Source of the DNA: Candidatus Fermentibacterota bacterium
GTDB taxonomy: Bacteria > JAFGKV01
Length of the DNA stretch: 64,000 nt
Direction: 5' to 3'
NCBI GenBank assembly: GCA_016928395.1
Contig: JAFGKV010000114.1
Span: 1-64,000, forward strand
The translations under genes were made by a program, and so were the position numbers. The first letter of the stretch is position 1. The number at the start of each line of letters is the position of its first letter. The notes below the pieces were generated by a model. That model worked only from the letters and a program-made list of their open reading frames with translations, was not told the DNA's origin and searched no databases. This document shows, in pieces, positions 46,588 through 54,979 of the stretch.

Positions 46588-48237
46588 TCAGGGTGGTAAG
46601 GGTATGCCGAACTCACGCTCGCCGGCGCGGTGTGACCTGGCCATTTCCCATCCCTGCCCCTGCATCGCCATGACCAGATACGACCATTCATCCCCCGGGT
46701 CGGCCACGCCCTGGACCGTGGACCACGTCGTGGTGCCGCCCGGCACCACTGCCACGCGAAAGAGGAAGTCCGACGCTGCACCGGGAAGGAAGTACGCATC
46801 GTTGGCGGCCCCGAAGATCCAGTAGTGGTCTGAACCGGGGAGGTCGTTCCATGACAACTCCACGGTCGCGCCCATGAAGCGGGCCGAGAGGAAGAGCCGC
46901 GCTCCCGCAGGGAAGGCCCCCATGTCGGCGGCCGTCCCGTCGGGGTCGGCCGGGGAGGAGGGATCCCCCGCATTGATGCAGGGGGAGGGGAAATCCAGGT
47001 GAAAGTCACCGCTCGCGGGATCCATGAACACCGGGTCGAGGAGGAGATTGCCGTACACATCACATGAGTCACCGTTGGCATTGACGAACGCCACAACGCC
47101 AAACCCAGGAGGAGGAGTGCCCGCGATCATCGCTCCTTCGTTGCCCCACACATCAGAGTAGCCGATGCCGGCCTGGCAGTACCCCTCCAGAGAAAAAACA
47201 CTCCCAGCTTCGTTCCCCTCGATGATGCAGTCGGTAACAACGATCGAGCCATCCATCAGCACAATGGCCCCGCCCGAGCTTACATTCCGTACGATGGTGG
47301 CGCGCTCGAGCTGAAGGACGGTGTAGGCCGACGAGATCGCTCCTCCCCACACCGCCGCCTGGTTGCCCGTGAGAAGGACACAAGACATAGTGACCTCGTC
47401 GCTGCTGGTGAAACTGGCGCCGGCGCCGAAGGGGCTACTGTTGTCTCTGATTATCGTGAACTCGATCCTCGCCCGCGCGGCGCCGACATAGATGCCGCCG
47501 CCATCACCACTCGAATTGCCACAAATGGTACATCCCGCAATGAGCGGTGATGCCTCTCCCTCGACTGCGATTCCTCCCCCAGGACCCACCGCCACATTGT
47601 CGTGGATGAGGCATCCCTCAATCCGCGGCGTGCTGCCGCCATCGACATAGATCGCGCCCCCCGAACCAGCGGTATTGGCGAAGAACTCGCAGTCACGGAG
47701 GAGTGGGGCGCCGCCCTCGGCGTAGAACCCGGCGCCGTGGTTCCCCGCGTAGTTGGCGGTGAACACCATCTCTTCTAGCGTCGGTGAAGATCCAAGGCAG
47801 CGGACCCCGCCGCCGGAGCACCAGGGTCACGTGCCCGATGCGTGGCCGTTGCGGATCGTGAAACCCCGGATCACCGTGGTCGTGTCGACACCGCTGTACA
47901 CGCCGAGAACCTGCTCCTCCCCTCCCCCATCCAGAATCGTCAACTGGGGGCCGTGGGTGCTCATGAGCTTGATCCCCTGCTTCATGAGAGGCCAGACTAT
48001 GTTCTCAGGGTACACACCGGGAGCAACCAAAATGGTGTCGTACGACAGGGCGTACCACAGCGCAATGTCGATCTCATCGTGGTCACCGGGCACGTTGATG
48101 ACGCGACCGTGAACAACGCCGCATACGGCCATGACGCCCAGAGAACACACCGTGATACTCTGTCGTATCCCTGCACGGTAGCGGCTGCGCATCGTACGAA
48201 CGACTCGGCAGCAAAAGCTATTCGGCGGCTGCCGCAT
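46588..48237 (-). pseudogene. Secreted right-handed beta-helix protein interrupted by an in-frame TGA
   Basis: Two open pieces in the same frame are separated by one TGA at 47827-47829. The first (from 48237 with GGGGGAGG upstream, or 48192) has a signal peptide (SITVCSLGVMAVCGVVHG) and the opening of a Pbl/NosD-like helix: DTILVAPGVYPENIVWPL, TILDGGGEEQVLG and TTTVIRGFTIRNGHASGT. The second continues directly as PWCSGGGVRCLGSSPTLEEM and carries many helix rungs (SGGAIYVDGGSTPRIEGCLI, GDGGGIYVG), then a beta-sandwich tail to FGIPLPP. With the TGA read through, one normal protein of about 549 residues results. A nonsense mutation or a sequencing error is likeliest; recoding is possible but unproven. 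Confidence 0.75.
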
Positions 48238-48424
48238 GGCCGGCATCCTCCCCCTGAAGTCGGAGACGGAAGCGACCCCACTCTCCCAGCGATACGATCA
48301 CGTGGCCGTTGCGTCGCATTGCTTCGTCCCACACCCCCCGCTCCACCCACAGGGTAAGCGGGGGACTGGGCACAAACATGAACTTCTCAGGGTTGGGTGG
48401 CGCAACCGGCAGACCTACCGGCAT
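48218..48424 (-). CDS. Possible small protein, 68 residues
   Basis: An ATG at 48424 with GAGGGG eight bases upstream opens a 68-residue frame with an ordinary composition: PEKFMFVPSPPLTLWVERGV, then WDEAMRRNGHVIVSLGEWGR and FRLRLQGEDAGH. This looks more protein-like than chance frames in the area. It overlaps the start of the beta-helix gene by about 20 bases. No family recognised. Upstream 48425-48553 shows nothing else. Confidence 0.4.
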   Translation of the reverse strand: MPVGLPVAPPNPEKFMFVPSPPLTLWVERGVWDEAMRRNGHVIVSLGEWGRFRLRLQGEDAGHAAAAE

Positions 48425-48553
48425 CTCTATCGCCCCTCATCACCCCACGACGACGAAGCGCTTCTCGATGGTGAGTACACCACCGTGACTGCCAATCCAG
48501 CCCTTGAGCCATTCAGACTCGATGCACGCGGTGGGAGAGAGCATGAAGGATGA

Positions 48554-49087
48554 CTAGAGCGAGAGACGCACCACGGCCCCCAGCGTCACCGTGTCGGTGT
48601 CGATGTCTTCCTCCGTGTAGTGCATGTTCCACTTCTCGATACGGTAGTTGGCATTGATATCCAGACATATCTTCGGCAGAATCTCCAGATCAACGCCGAC
48701 CCGCAGTGGGAAGAAGGGATTCGGCGCCCATTCATCCCCCGCGCGGTAAATGCCTACGCCGATTCCTCCGTAGATCATGGGACCGACGAGGATCATGGCC
48801 TGGGGACCCCAGACGCGGTAGCCCGATTCGGCCGCGCCGTAGGTCTCGGGCATGATCAGAATATCCGCTTCGAAGGTGACGAGCGGATTGGAGGAGTACT
48901 GATACGAGAGGATCCACGAGACACCATTGTCTTTGATGGAGGCTCCTTCGAGGGTCTCGACGTCGATCTCGTCGATGGTCTTCCAGTAGTGCAGCCCAGC
49001 CCCAATCTTGTGATGGCCCTGGGCATGCGCGGGCGTGATCAACACGACAACAGCGAGCCACGCTGCAACACCGATCGTCCTGCTCAT
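48554..49087 (-). CDS. Small outer-membrane beta-barrel candidate
   Basis: A 177-residue protein. A signal peptide is clear (RTIGVAAWLAVVVLITPAHA, cut before QGHHKI). The mature part alternates hydrophobic and polar residues as in an eight-stranded barrel (GVSWILSYQYSSNPLVTFEA, GGIGVGIYRAGDEW, LDINANYRIEKWNMHY) and ends LGAVVRLSL. It resembles OmpW/opacity-like barrels in size and layout only. ATG 49087 follows AGGAGGA. Function unknown. Confidence 0.72.
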   Translation of the reverse strand: MSRTIGVAAWLAVVVLITPAHAQGHHKIGAGLHYWKTIDEIDVETLEGASIKDNGVSWILSYQYSSNPLVTFEADILIMPETYGAAESGYRVWGPQAMILVGPMIYGGIGVGIYRAGDEWAPNPFFPLRVGVDLEILPKICLDINANYRIEKWNMHYTEEDIDTDTVTLGAVVRLSL

Positions 49088-49452
49088 CCATTCCTCCTGG
49101 TGAGAGATTCAGAGAAGATCGCCAATCCGCCGCCGCCGTCAAGCCGGAGGCTTCTACGTGGTTGGCTCACGCCCCTCGTTCTTTCCCCACAGGGTACGTT
49201 CGAAGAGGACAACACAGCGGGAGAATGAAGGATGAGAGGAAAGGTTGACCCGCGGCATCACACGGCACCCACAGGGGAGAACCGGGAGAGGAGAAATCGC
49301 TGAGGCAGAGATGAAGGAACTCAAGACAGCGAGCTTCGAAGAGCAAAGTGGCGAACGTCAAGAACGGAATGTGAACGCTTCATCCCAGCCTAAAGCGCTA
49401 CGCCGTGTGACACGCATCCCCCAACCGCAGACTGTGTCACACGGTCAGACAC
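49088..49452. other. 365-base intergenic region without recognised gene
   Basis: This holds the promoter side of the small barrel gene and the downstream side of tRNA-Ser. Open frames here are not protein-like. I see no strong hairpin downstream of the tRNA and no repeat. Confidence 0.4.
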
Positions 49453-49541
49453 TGGCGGAGGGGGTGGGATTCGAACCCACGGACCCCAGAGGGGTCAACG
49501 GTTTTCGAGACCGCCCCGTTCAACCGCTCCGGCACCCCTCC
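49453..49541 (-). tRNA. tRNA-Ser(CGA)
   Basis: An 89-base tRNA on the minus strand, with the CCA end encoded (49453-49455). Acceptor GGAGGGG pairs with the 3' CCCCTCC. The anticodon loop is CTCGAAA on the stem GGCGGT/ACCGTT, so the anticodon is CGA (codon UCG). A long variable arm (CCCCTCTGGGG) is typical of tRNA-Ser, and the T arm is GTGGG-TTCGAAT-CCCAC. The first 47 bases overlap the 3' end of tadA on the same strand. Confidence 0.95.
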
Positions 49542-50010
49542 GCTTGGCTTCCTCACGCATCTGGGAGAAGAAGCGGCGCATCAACGCTTCAACCTCCTCC
49601 CCCATCGCGCCTGTTCGCACGGTCAGCCTACCGGCCACACGCGCGTACGCAATCACGTCTATCGTCGACCCGCAGGCGCCCATGGTCGGATCGACAGCAC
49701 CATACACGAGAGTACCGACTCTCGCCAGCAACGCGGCCCCTGCGCACATGGCGCACGGTTCCAGCGTCACGTACAGCGTCGCGCCGGGCATTCGCCAAGA
49801 ACCAAGGGCAGACCCCGCGGCTCCCAAGGCAATGATCTCGGCATGGGCAGTCGGATCACACAGTGACTCACACTGGTTGTGCCCCCGACCTACAATGAGG
49901 CCATCGTGCACGACAACGGCACCCACCGGAACCTCTCCTTCCCTGCGGGCGCACTCCGCCTCTCGGAACGCCTCACGCATCCATCTCGTATCAGAGGATG
50001 AGTCGTTCAC
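49495..50010 (-). CDS. tadA: tRNA-specific adenosine deaminase TadA
   Basis: A 171-residue zinc deaminase. Zinc and catalytic motifs are TAHAEIIAL (H and the proton-shuttling E, about residues 55-63) and LEPCAMCAGA (about 83-92). TadA converts A34 to inosine in tRNA-Arg(ACG). Typical C-terminal helix: GEEVEALMRRFFSQMREEAK. The stop codon TGA (49497-49495) lies within the tRNA-Ser gene, so the last 15 or so residues (from about RRGAGAVERGG) are encoded by tRNA sequence. tRNA-Arg(ACG), its substrate, lies 39 bases upstream on the same strand. Confidence 0.95.
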   Translation of the reverse strand: MNDSSSDTRWMREAFREAECARREGEVPVGAVVVHDGLIVGRGHNQCESLCDPTAHAEIIALGAAGSALGSWRMPGATLYVTLEPCAMCAGAALLARVGTLVYGAVDPTMGACGSTIDVIAYARVAGRLTVRTGAMGEEVEALMRRFFSQMREEAKRRGAGAVERGGLENR

Positions 50011-50048
50011 GGGCGGGATCCGAGAGACGAAGGGAAGGTCAGGCAGGC

Positions 50049-50125
50049 TGGTACGCCCAGGAGGAGTCGAACCCCCAGCCTTCTGGTCCGTAGCCAGACG
50101 CTCTGTCCAGTTGAGCTATGGGCGC
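50049..50125 (-). tRNA. tRNA-Arg(ACG)
   Basis: A 77-base tRNA with encoded CCA (50049-50051). Acceptor GCGCCCA pairs with TGGGCGT, with G-U at the first pair. The D arm is GCTC-AACTGGAC-AGAGC. The anticodon stem TCTGG/CCAGA encloses CTACGGA, so the anticodon is ACG. The T arm is GGGGG-TTCGACT-CCTCC. This is the one bacterial tRNA whose A34 is deaminated to inosine by TadA, which is encoded just downstream. Confidence 0.95.
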
Positions 50126-50210
50126 ACGAAGAATGCGAGAGCAATGTGCGGCAATGAAGCCTGTCTGTCAACACCTCAATCTCCATACCGGATGATGCTG
50201 TACAGAGTAC

Positions 50211-50912
50211 CTAGACAGGGTGAAGACTGCTCCGCCCACTGGGCCGCACGCAGCCGGGTATCGGATCCTCGCCTGCGCAGCGCAAACCATTCTGCCCGGA
50301 ACCCAGGCCGCGGGTGGTCACGAGCCTTCCGACAGTTTCCCTGATCTGGGCGGCGATTACCCGCCCCTCGGCCGCCGCATTCACTACCACGGCATTGGGA
50401 ATCCTGGCGACCCATTCAAGGTACATCCTGCGGACGATCACGAGGTAGTCGAGCCGCTCAAAAGGGTCCGCAGAGCGATGCTTCCGAATGCGGGCCAACG
50501 CCGCGTTGGGTTCGATATCGAAGAGAAACGTCACATCGGCCAGCGGTGAGAATCTGATGCAACGTCTCAGGATCTCCTCAGGGTCGAGGCCCAGTGCCCC
50601 CTGGTACGCCACCGAAGAAAGGTAGTGACGATCCAACAGCACCACGACTCCCTGGGCCAGAAGGGGCCGTATGACCGACCGTGCCTGTTCTCGCCTGTCC
50701 CGGAGGAAAAGGGCAAGCTCCGTCTCCGGTGATAGCCGGCGATGGGCATGGGTCGCCCTTCGAAGCATCCGTCCCGCCAGTGAGTCCGAGGGTTGTGCTA
50801 ACATGGCGCAGCGGGCACCCTGCTCGGCAAGCCAGCCGGCCAGCATCTCCCGCTGGGTGCTCTTGCCCGAGCCATCGATACCCTCGAAGACAACCAGGAT
50901 TCCTCTATCCAT
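50211..50912 (-). CDS. tmk: Thymidylate kinase
   Basis: A 233-residue kinase that makes dTDP from dTMP. P-loop FEGIDGSGKSTQ (about residues 9-20), then LLDRHYLSSVAYQG (the DR(Y/H) motif that binds dTMP) and the lid region PNAALARIRKHRSADPFERL. It starts at ATG 50912; an upstream ATG at 50933 is less likely because the enzyme usually begins a few residues before the P-loop. About 25 extra residues lie at the C-terminus. It heads the minus-strand group tmk, tRNA-Arg, tadA, tRNA-Ser. Confidence 0.94.
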   Translation of the reverse strand: MDRGILVVFEGIDGSGKSTQREMLAGWLAEQGARCAMLAQPSDSLAGRMLRRATHAHRRLSPETELALFLRDRREQARSVIRPLLAQGVVVLLDRHYLSSVAYQGALGLDPEEILRRCIRFSPLADVTFLFDIEPNAALARIRKHRSADPFERLDYLVIVRRMYLEWVARIPNAVVVNAAAEGRVIAAQIRETVGRLVTTRGLGSGQNGLRCAGEDPIPGCVRPSGRSSLHPV

Positions 50913-51095
50913 GATACGTTCCCATTTCGCCAATGCTTCTCATCATCACCGCGCATGAATCGAGCCGCCAATGTACCCGCCAGCCGCATGGTGACAAGGG
51001 TCACCGCAGAGGGGTTGACGACTGGCCATGGGCCGCCGACATTGGTGGTTTCGCATCGGCCAACGTTCACTCATCTGGAACGAGTGAGGTACTCC

Positions 51096-52301
51096 GTGCA
51101 TCTTGCTGAACGTGTGTCAAGAATACAGCCGTCCCTGACCCTCGAGCTCTCGGCAAAGGCGTCAGCCTTGGCCAAAGCCGGTGAACCAGTCATCAATCTC
51201 ACGGTGGGGGAACCCGACTTCCCCACTCCGCGCCACATCCGCCAGGCAGCCATCGCCGCCATGGAGAAGGGCCTGACCAAGTATACGGCCAGTGCAGGCA
51301 TCATCGACCTGCGCACGGCGGTGGCGTCTTTGCTGAACACCAAGTGGGGCAGCGTTTACGAACCTCGCAACATCGTGATTACCTCAGGTGCCAAGGAGGC
51401 CTTGGCCAATACGGTGCTCGCGACATGCCAGCAAGGAGATGAGATCCTCATTCCTGCTCCTTACTGGCTCAGCTATCCCGAAATGGCACGGCTCGCCCAT
51501 GCGACGCCCGTGACTATCCCGACGGGTCTGGCCGACGGCTTCAAACTGACGCCGGAGGCACTGGAGGCCGCCATCACACCACGATCGCGCCTGATCATGC
51601 TCAACTCCCCGTCCAATCCCACCGGTGTCGCCTACAATCGAGGCGAGTTGGAGGCGCTGATCCCGGTGATCCTCAATCATGAGCTCTGGGTCCTATCAGA
51701 CGAGATTTACAGTCGGCTGCTCTACGAGGGCCGGCCCCACTTCTCACTGGCATCTCATCCGGAAGTCCGCGACCGTCTCATTCTCGTCGACGGGTGGTCA
51801 AAGGCATACGCCATGACGGGATGGCGAATCGGCTTTCTTGCCGCTCCCCCGGAGGTGAGTTCCGCGGTTATCCGGATGCAGAGCCACACGACGTCGCACC
51901 CATCCAGCATCTCCCAATGGGCCGCGTTGGCAGCGCTCACGGGGCCTGAGGATGAACTCAATGCCATGGTGAAAGAGTTCGAACGCCGCCGCAACATGGC
52001 CTACGAGAAGCTCTGCACTATCCCTGAACTGCCCACGAGAAAACCCGAGGGCGCCTTCTACCTGTTTGCCGATGCCTCAGCCTACCTCGGTGGCGAGCAT
52101 AATGGAGTTCGCATTGACACCTCGCTGTTGCTGTGCGAATACCTGCTTGAGTCGCAGCGACTGGCCATCGTCCCGGGTTCGGTGTTCGGTGCGGAAGGAT
52201 TCATCAGGCTCAGCTACGCCGCTCGCTACGATCGTGTCGCCGAAGGGATCGAGCGACTCGCCAAAGGCCTTGCGGCGCTGAGACTAACCCCTCGGAGTTG
52301 A
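51096..52301 (+). CDS. Aspartate/aromatic aminotransferase, class I PLP enzyme
   Basis: A 401-residue enzyme. The N-terminus from GTG 51096 (HLAERVSRIQPSLTLELSAK) fits the class I aminotransferases of the AspC/AspB Ibeta group. GEPDFPTPRHI, TASAGIIDLR and NSPSNPTGVAYN bind substrate and cofactor. DEIYSRLLYEG and DGWSKAYAMTGWRIGF carry the PLP lysine (about 236). GTGAGG lies seven bases before this GTG. An in-frame extension upstream to 50955 would be too long. It transfers amino groups between aspartate or other amino acids and 2-oxoglutarate. Divergent from tmk. Confidence 0.9.
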   Translation: MHLAERVSRIQPSLTLELSAKASALAKAGEPVINLTVGEPDFPTPRHIRQAAIAAMEKGLTKYTASAGIIDLRTAVASLLNTKWGSVYEPRNIVITSGAKEALANTVLATCQQGDEILIPAPYWLSYPEMARLAHATPVTIPTGLADGFKLTPEALEAAITPRSRLIMLNSPSNPTGVAYNRGELEALIPVILNHELWVLSDEIYSRLLYEGRPHFSLASHPEVRDRLILVDGWSKAYAMTGWRIGFLAAPPEVSSAVIRMQSHTTSHPSSISQWAALAALTGPEDELNAMVKEFERRRNMAYEKLCTIPELPTRKPEGAFYLFADASAYLGGEHNGVRIDTSLLLCEYLLESQRLAIVPGSVFGAEGFIRLSYAARYDRVAEGIERLAKGLAALRLTPRS

Positions 52302-52663
52302 GAGGGCCCCGCGATAGGGTTCAGGGGTCAGTCGGGCCTTCGGGTTCCGCTGCGCTCCGCAGTTCTCAGTTGTCGGTTCTCAGTCAAGCCTGAACTGCCG
52401 ACCGCCGGCTGACAAGAGCTCGGTGTCGGTATCCCTTTCGCTATCGGAATCGACGAGCCCCGCCTATTCGATCACGAACCCGATTACGATAGCGCTTGGC
52501 GCGGAATCGCAGGCCGCCTACTCTCGGGCAAAGGTTTCGGGTTCAGAACTACCCCGGCTGCACCAAGGCTTACTGCTCGCTTCCCGTCGACACGCTTACC
52601 CTGGAGCGGGACGCCTGCGAACCGTAAACCGTCAACGGTGAACGGCCGGCGATGCCGCCGCCT
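52302..52663. repeat. Second repeat-rich non-coding region
   Basis: A 362-base gap between convergent genes. It shares word types with 27481-28200: TTCTCAGTTGTCGGTTCTCAG near 52361 against TTCTCAGTTGTCAGT near 27710; GGTATCCCTTTCGCTATCGG near 52426 against GCTATCGGTATCG near 27618; ATCGACGAG in both areas. Near its end are AACCGTAAACCGTCAACGGT words. No gene or tRNA is seen. It looks like an old or degraded member of the same repeat family. Confidence 0.6.
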
Positions 52664-52984
52664 CTACACACTTTCGATCATGACGGCGGTGCCGTAGGCC
52701 AGAATCTCGGCGGCGCCGCTCATCACCGAGGTCGTGCTGAAGCGTAGACCCACCACCGCATTCGCCCCAAGCTGGGCAGCATTCTCCACCATGCGATCGA
52801 TGGCCTGTTCCCGTGACTCCGCAATCATCTGCGTGTACTCCTCGATCTCACCGCCGGTGATGTTCTTGATGGATGCAATAATGTCCTTGCCAATGCTTTT
52901 GGCCCGTATCGTATTGCCCTTCACCAGACCCAGCGCTTTGATGATTCTGTATCCCGCCAGAGACTCAGTGGTCGCCACGATCAT
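52664..52984 (-). CDS. YbjQ/UPF0145 (DUF74) heavy-metal-binding-like protein
   Basis: A 106-residue protein from ATG 52984 with AAGGAG upstream. It matches YbjQ: MIVATTESLAGYRIIKALGL, VKGNTIRAKSIGKDIIASIK, LGANAVVGLRFSTTSVM and a C-terminal ILAYGTAVMIE. These proteins form pentamer-based rings; metal binding was proposed but the function is unclear. Its ATG overlaps the anti-sigma stop (ATGA), so it is the third gene of the sigma factor operon. Confidence 0.9.
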   Translation of the reverse strand: MIVATTESLAGYRIIKALGLVKGNTIRAKSIGKDIIASIKNITGGEIEEYTQMIAESREQAIDRMVENAAQLGANAVVGLRFSTTSVMSGAAEILAYGTAVMIESV

Positions 52985-53427
52985 CGCCGTATCTCCTTGT
53001 ACCGATCGTACCGGTAGGTGAGCATCTTCTCTCGGACGGTTGACACGGTGAGCACAATGAACCCCAGTGCGAGCAAGGTGCAGCCTCCCCGGAGTACGAG
53101 GGGAACATCTGCCCTGCTCAGCCAATCCCGGCACAACTCCCAGGCCCCGTAGCACAGGAGAAGGATGGCTCCCAATCCAGCGACAACATAGCCTGCGCTG
53201 CGTTCCAGCCGGTTGTAGAGCTGGTTCCAGTGTGCATCCCACGCCTCGTCGGACAGGCGGGGCAGAGACACCCTCTTCATAAGTCCCTCCAAATGCCGAA
53301 GCTCGGCCAACTCCCGCGAACACCGCGGGCAATGATCCAGGTGAGCGAGCAACTCCTCTCTCTGTTCTACCGTCAGTTGCCCATCGAGTAATCCGCTCAG
53401 AAGAACGCTGGCAGCGTCACAGGTCAT
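52981..53427 (-). CDS. Zinc-finger anti-sigma factor, membrane bound
   Basis: A 148-residue protein. N-terminal zf-HC2 domain with H-x3-C-x2-C in HLDHCPRCSREL (about residues 29-40) and an earlier partner residue in TCDAAS. Two transmembrane helices follow at about 82-103 (AGYVVAGLGAILLLCYGAWE) and 115-137. Such proteins hold an ECF sigma factor at the membrane until a signal releases it. ATG 53427 overlaps the TAA of the sigma gene, the usual coupling that keeps the two in balance. Confidence 0.87.
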   Translation of the reverse strand: MTCDAASVLLSGLLDGQLTVEQREELLAHLDHCPRCSRELAELRHLEGLMKRVSLPRLSDEAWDAHWNQLYNRLERSAGYVVAGLGAILLLCYGAWELCRDWLSRADVPLVLRGGCTLLALGFIVLTVSTVREKMLTYRYDRYKEIRR

Positions 53428-53999
53428 TACTCCTCCTTCCACGCGGCCATTGCCGTAGCCAGCGCCTTTCTGGCGTGATGCAGTCGCGACATGACCGTGC
53501 CTATGGGGCATCCAAGACTCTGCGCTATCTCATCATATGACAGATCCTGGAAATGCCTCAGGAGGATGATCTCCCGGTGATCCGGGGAGAGCGATGTCAT
53601 TGCCCTGGAGAGGTCGTGCCTGATCTCGACGATGCGCGGAGAATCATCAAGGGTTCCCCCGAGCCGTTCATCAAACTCCACAGTCTCACGATCCCTGCTC
53701 CGTCGAGCCAGCCGCGACATGCAGCGGTTGCGCACGATGGCATAGAGCCACGGGAAAAACGGCGAGCCCTGGCGAAAACGTGGTAGTGCCCGCCACGCAC
53801 GGATGAATGACTCCTGTGTCACCTCAAGAGCGTCGTCCTCGTTGAGTACAAGACCTGAGGCAATGGCGTATACCCGTGGAGCGTACATGCGATACAACTC
53901 TCCGAATGCATCCTTATCGCCCGCGACGGCCGCACCGACAAGCATGGATTCACGTTCGCCAAGCCTCATCGCGGCCGACGGGCCAGCCTGTTCTTCCAC
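53427..53999 (-). CDS. ECF (RpoE-type) RNA polymerase sigma factor
   Basis: A 190-residue group-4 sigma factor from GTG 53999 with GGAGGAGG close upstream. Region 2 (about 24-95) has KDAFGELYRMYAPRVYAIAS, EVTQESFIRAWRALPRFR and FPWLYAIVRNRC; region 4 (about 130-185) has LSPDHREIILLRHFQDLSY and DEIAQSLGCPIGTVMSRLHH. It directs transcription from its own promoter class, very often including its own operon. Followed by its presumed anti-sigma factor and a YbjQ protein. The signal is unknown. Confidence 0.92.
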   Translation of the reverse strand: MEEQAGPSAAMRLGERESMLVGAAVAGDKDAFGELYRMYAPRVYAIASGLVLNEDDALEVTQESFIRAWRALPRFRQGSPFFPWLYAIVRNRCMSRLARRSRDRETVEFDERLGGTLDDSPRIVEIRHDLSRAMTSLSPDHREIILLRHFQDLSYDEIAQSLGCPIGTVMSRLHHARKALATAMAAWKEE

Positions 54000-54369
54000 C
54001 AGCCCTCCTCCCTCTTCTCGATCACTAGAGAACTACCCCGCGCACGCCGTGCCTATTCTCACCAGAGAACCTCCGGCGCTCGTTGAGGGAAAGACGCCCT
54101 CTGGCAAGACATCTAATGGCAGGGGCTCTCTTTCGGCATCTCAGTGCCCCGCGAGTGCGCACACAGCAACCTGGAGTCAGATGTGTCGCCTCCTCACCCG
54201 GCGCCAACACCCAGCGATCTCTTCGCAGGACGCCAGATCCCGACTTCGTACTCAGCAACGAGACGCCGAAAGAGCGGGACGGAAGGCATTTACAACGCTG
54301 CGCACAAGGCCGTGCCGAGGCCCACGCCCGACGCCACCGAGAACGCGGAAACCGACCCTCCCTATGGGG
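54000..54369. other. 370-base region upstream of the ECF sigma operon
   Basis: It should hold the promoter of the sigma operon on the minus strand. ECF promoters often carry AAC around -35, and GGTTCTC and GTTCTC words occur near the sigma gene, but I cannot place a promoter with confidence. Open frames here are not protein-like. No hairpin stands out. Confidence 0.4.
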
Positions 54370-54837
54370 CTATCGTTTTGTGGAGTCACCCTGTGGCGGC
54401 GTGAGGTCTTCCTTGGGTACGCCCATGGTCTCCGTGGATGCCATGAAGACCAGCCTTGACAGATTCACCGCTCGGGCCTTCCACTCCGCACCATCCCTGG
54501 CGAAACCAAAAAACCAATCGTTCCCCCAAAGAATACCTTGCTTTGTCTTTCCGTCTTGAAGGGTGATGGTGATGGCCATCTTGCGCCCATCCCGATCGCT
54601 GCGGGCAAAGGCTATGGTCGAGATCTCTTCGTATGGAATCTTAGGACGGGCGTCGCCGTCGATGAAGCAGAGGATGCGGACAAAACCTCGGTCCAACGCC
54701 TCGTGGAAATCGAAGACCGTGTCAACCCTACCGTCAGCGTAGGTGACTTCGACATCAAATGTCGCCTCCGAGGCCACGATAGTCGTGGACCCGGTGGCTC
54801 CGAGAATGGCGATCGCAAGCAAGACAGAGCGGTGCAA
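54370..54837 (-). CDS. Small exported protein of unknown function
   Basis: A 155-residue protein from TTG 54837, which has AGGAGG six bases upstream, a strong reason to accept the rare start. Signal peptide HRSVLLAIAILGATGSTTIV and onward, cleaved about residue 23. The mature part, FDVEVTYADGRVDTVFDFHE and AITITLQDGKTKQGILWG, looks like two beta-rich SH3-like repeats. No family recognised. It stands alone between the sigma operon and the HD/HEAT pair. Confidence 0.72.
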   Translation of the reverse strand: MHRSVLLAIAILGATGSTTIVASEATFDVEVTYADGRVDTVFDFHEALDRGFVRILCFIDGDARPKIPYEEISTIAFARSDRDGRKMAITITLQDGKTKQGILWGNDWFFGFARDGAEWKARAVNLSRLVFMASTETMGVPKEDLTPPQGDSTKR

Positions 54838-54979
54838 GGACTTCCTCCTTCCGAAGACAAGTCAGTGTTCCTCCCGTCATTCGCGCCAGGAGGACACTCT
54901 TGTTGATGAGCTCGGCATGCAAGATAGTCGGCGAGGCCGCAGCGTTCCAGATCCGCCACCTCGGCGCGTCCACGCCAAT

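Noticed and set aside
47827-47829. Selenocysteine or stop-codon reassignment
   Set aside because: Many genes in the window use TGA as stop, and no SECIS-like hairpin is obvious; one interrupted gene is better explained by mutation or error.
49245-49835. A 196-codon plus-strand frame
   Set aside because: It runs antisense through tRNA-Ser and tadA and has no protein pattern.
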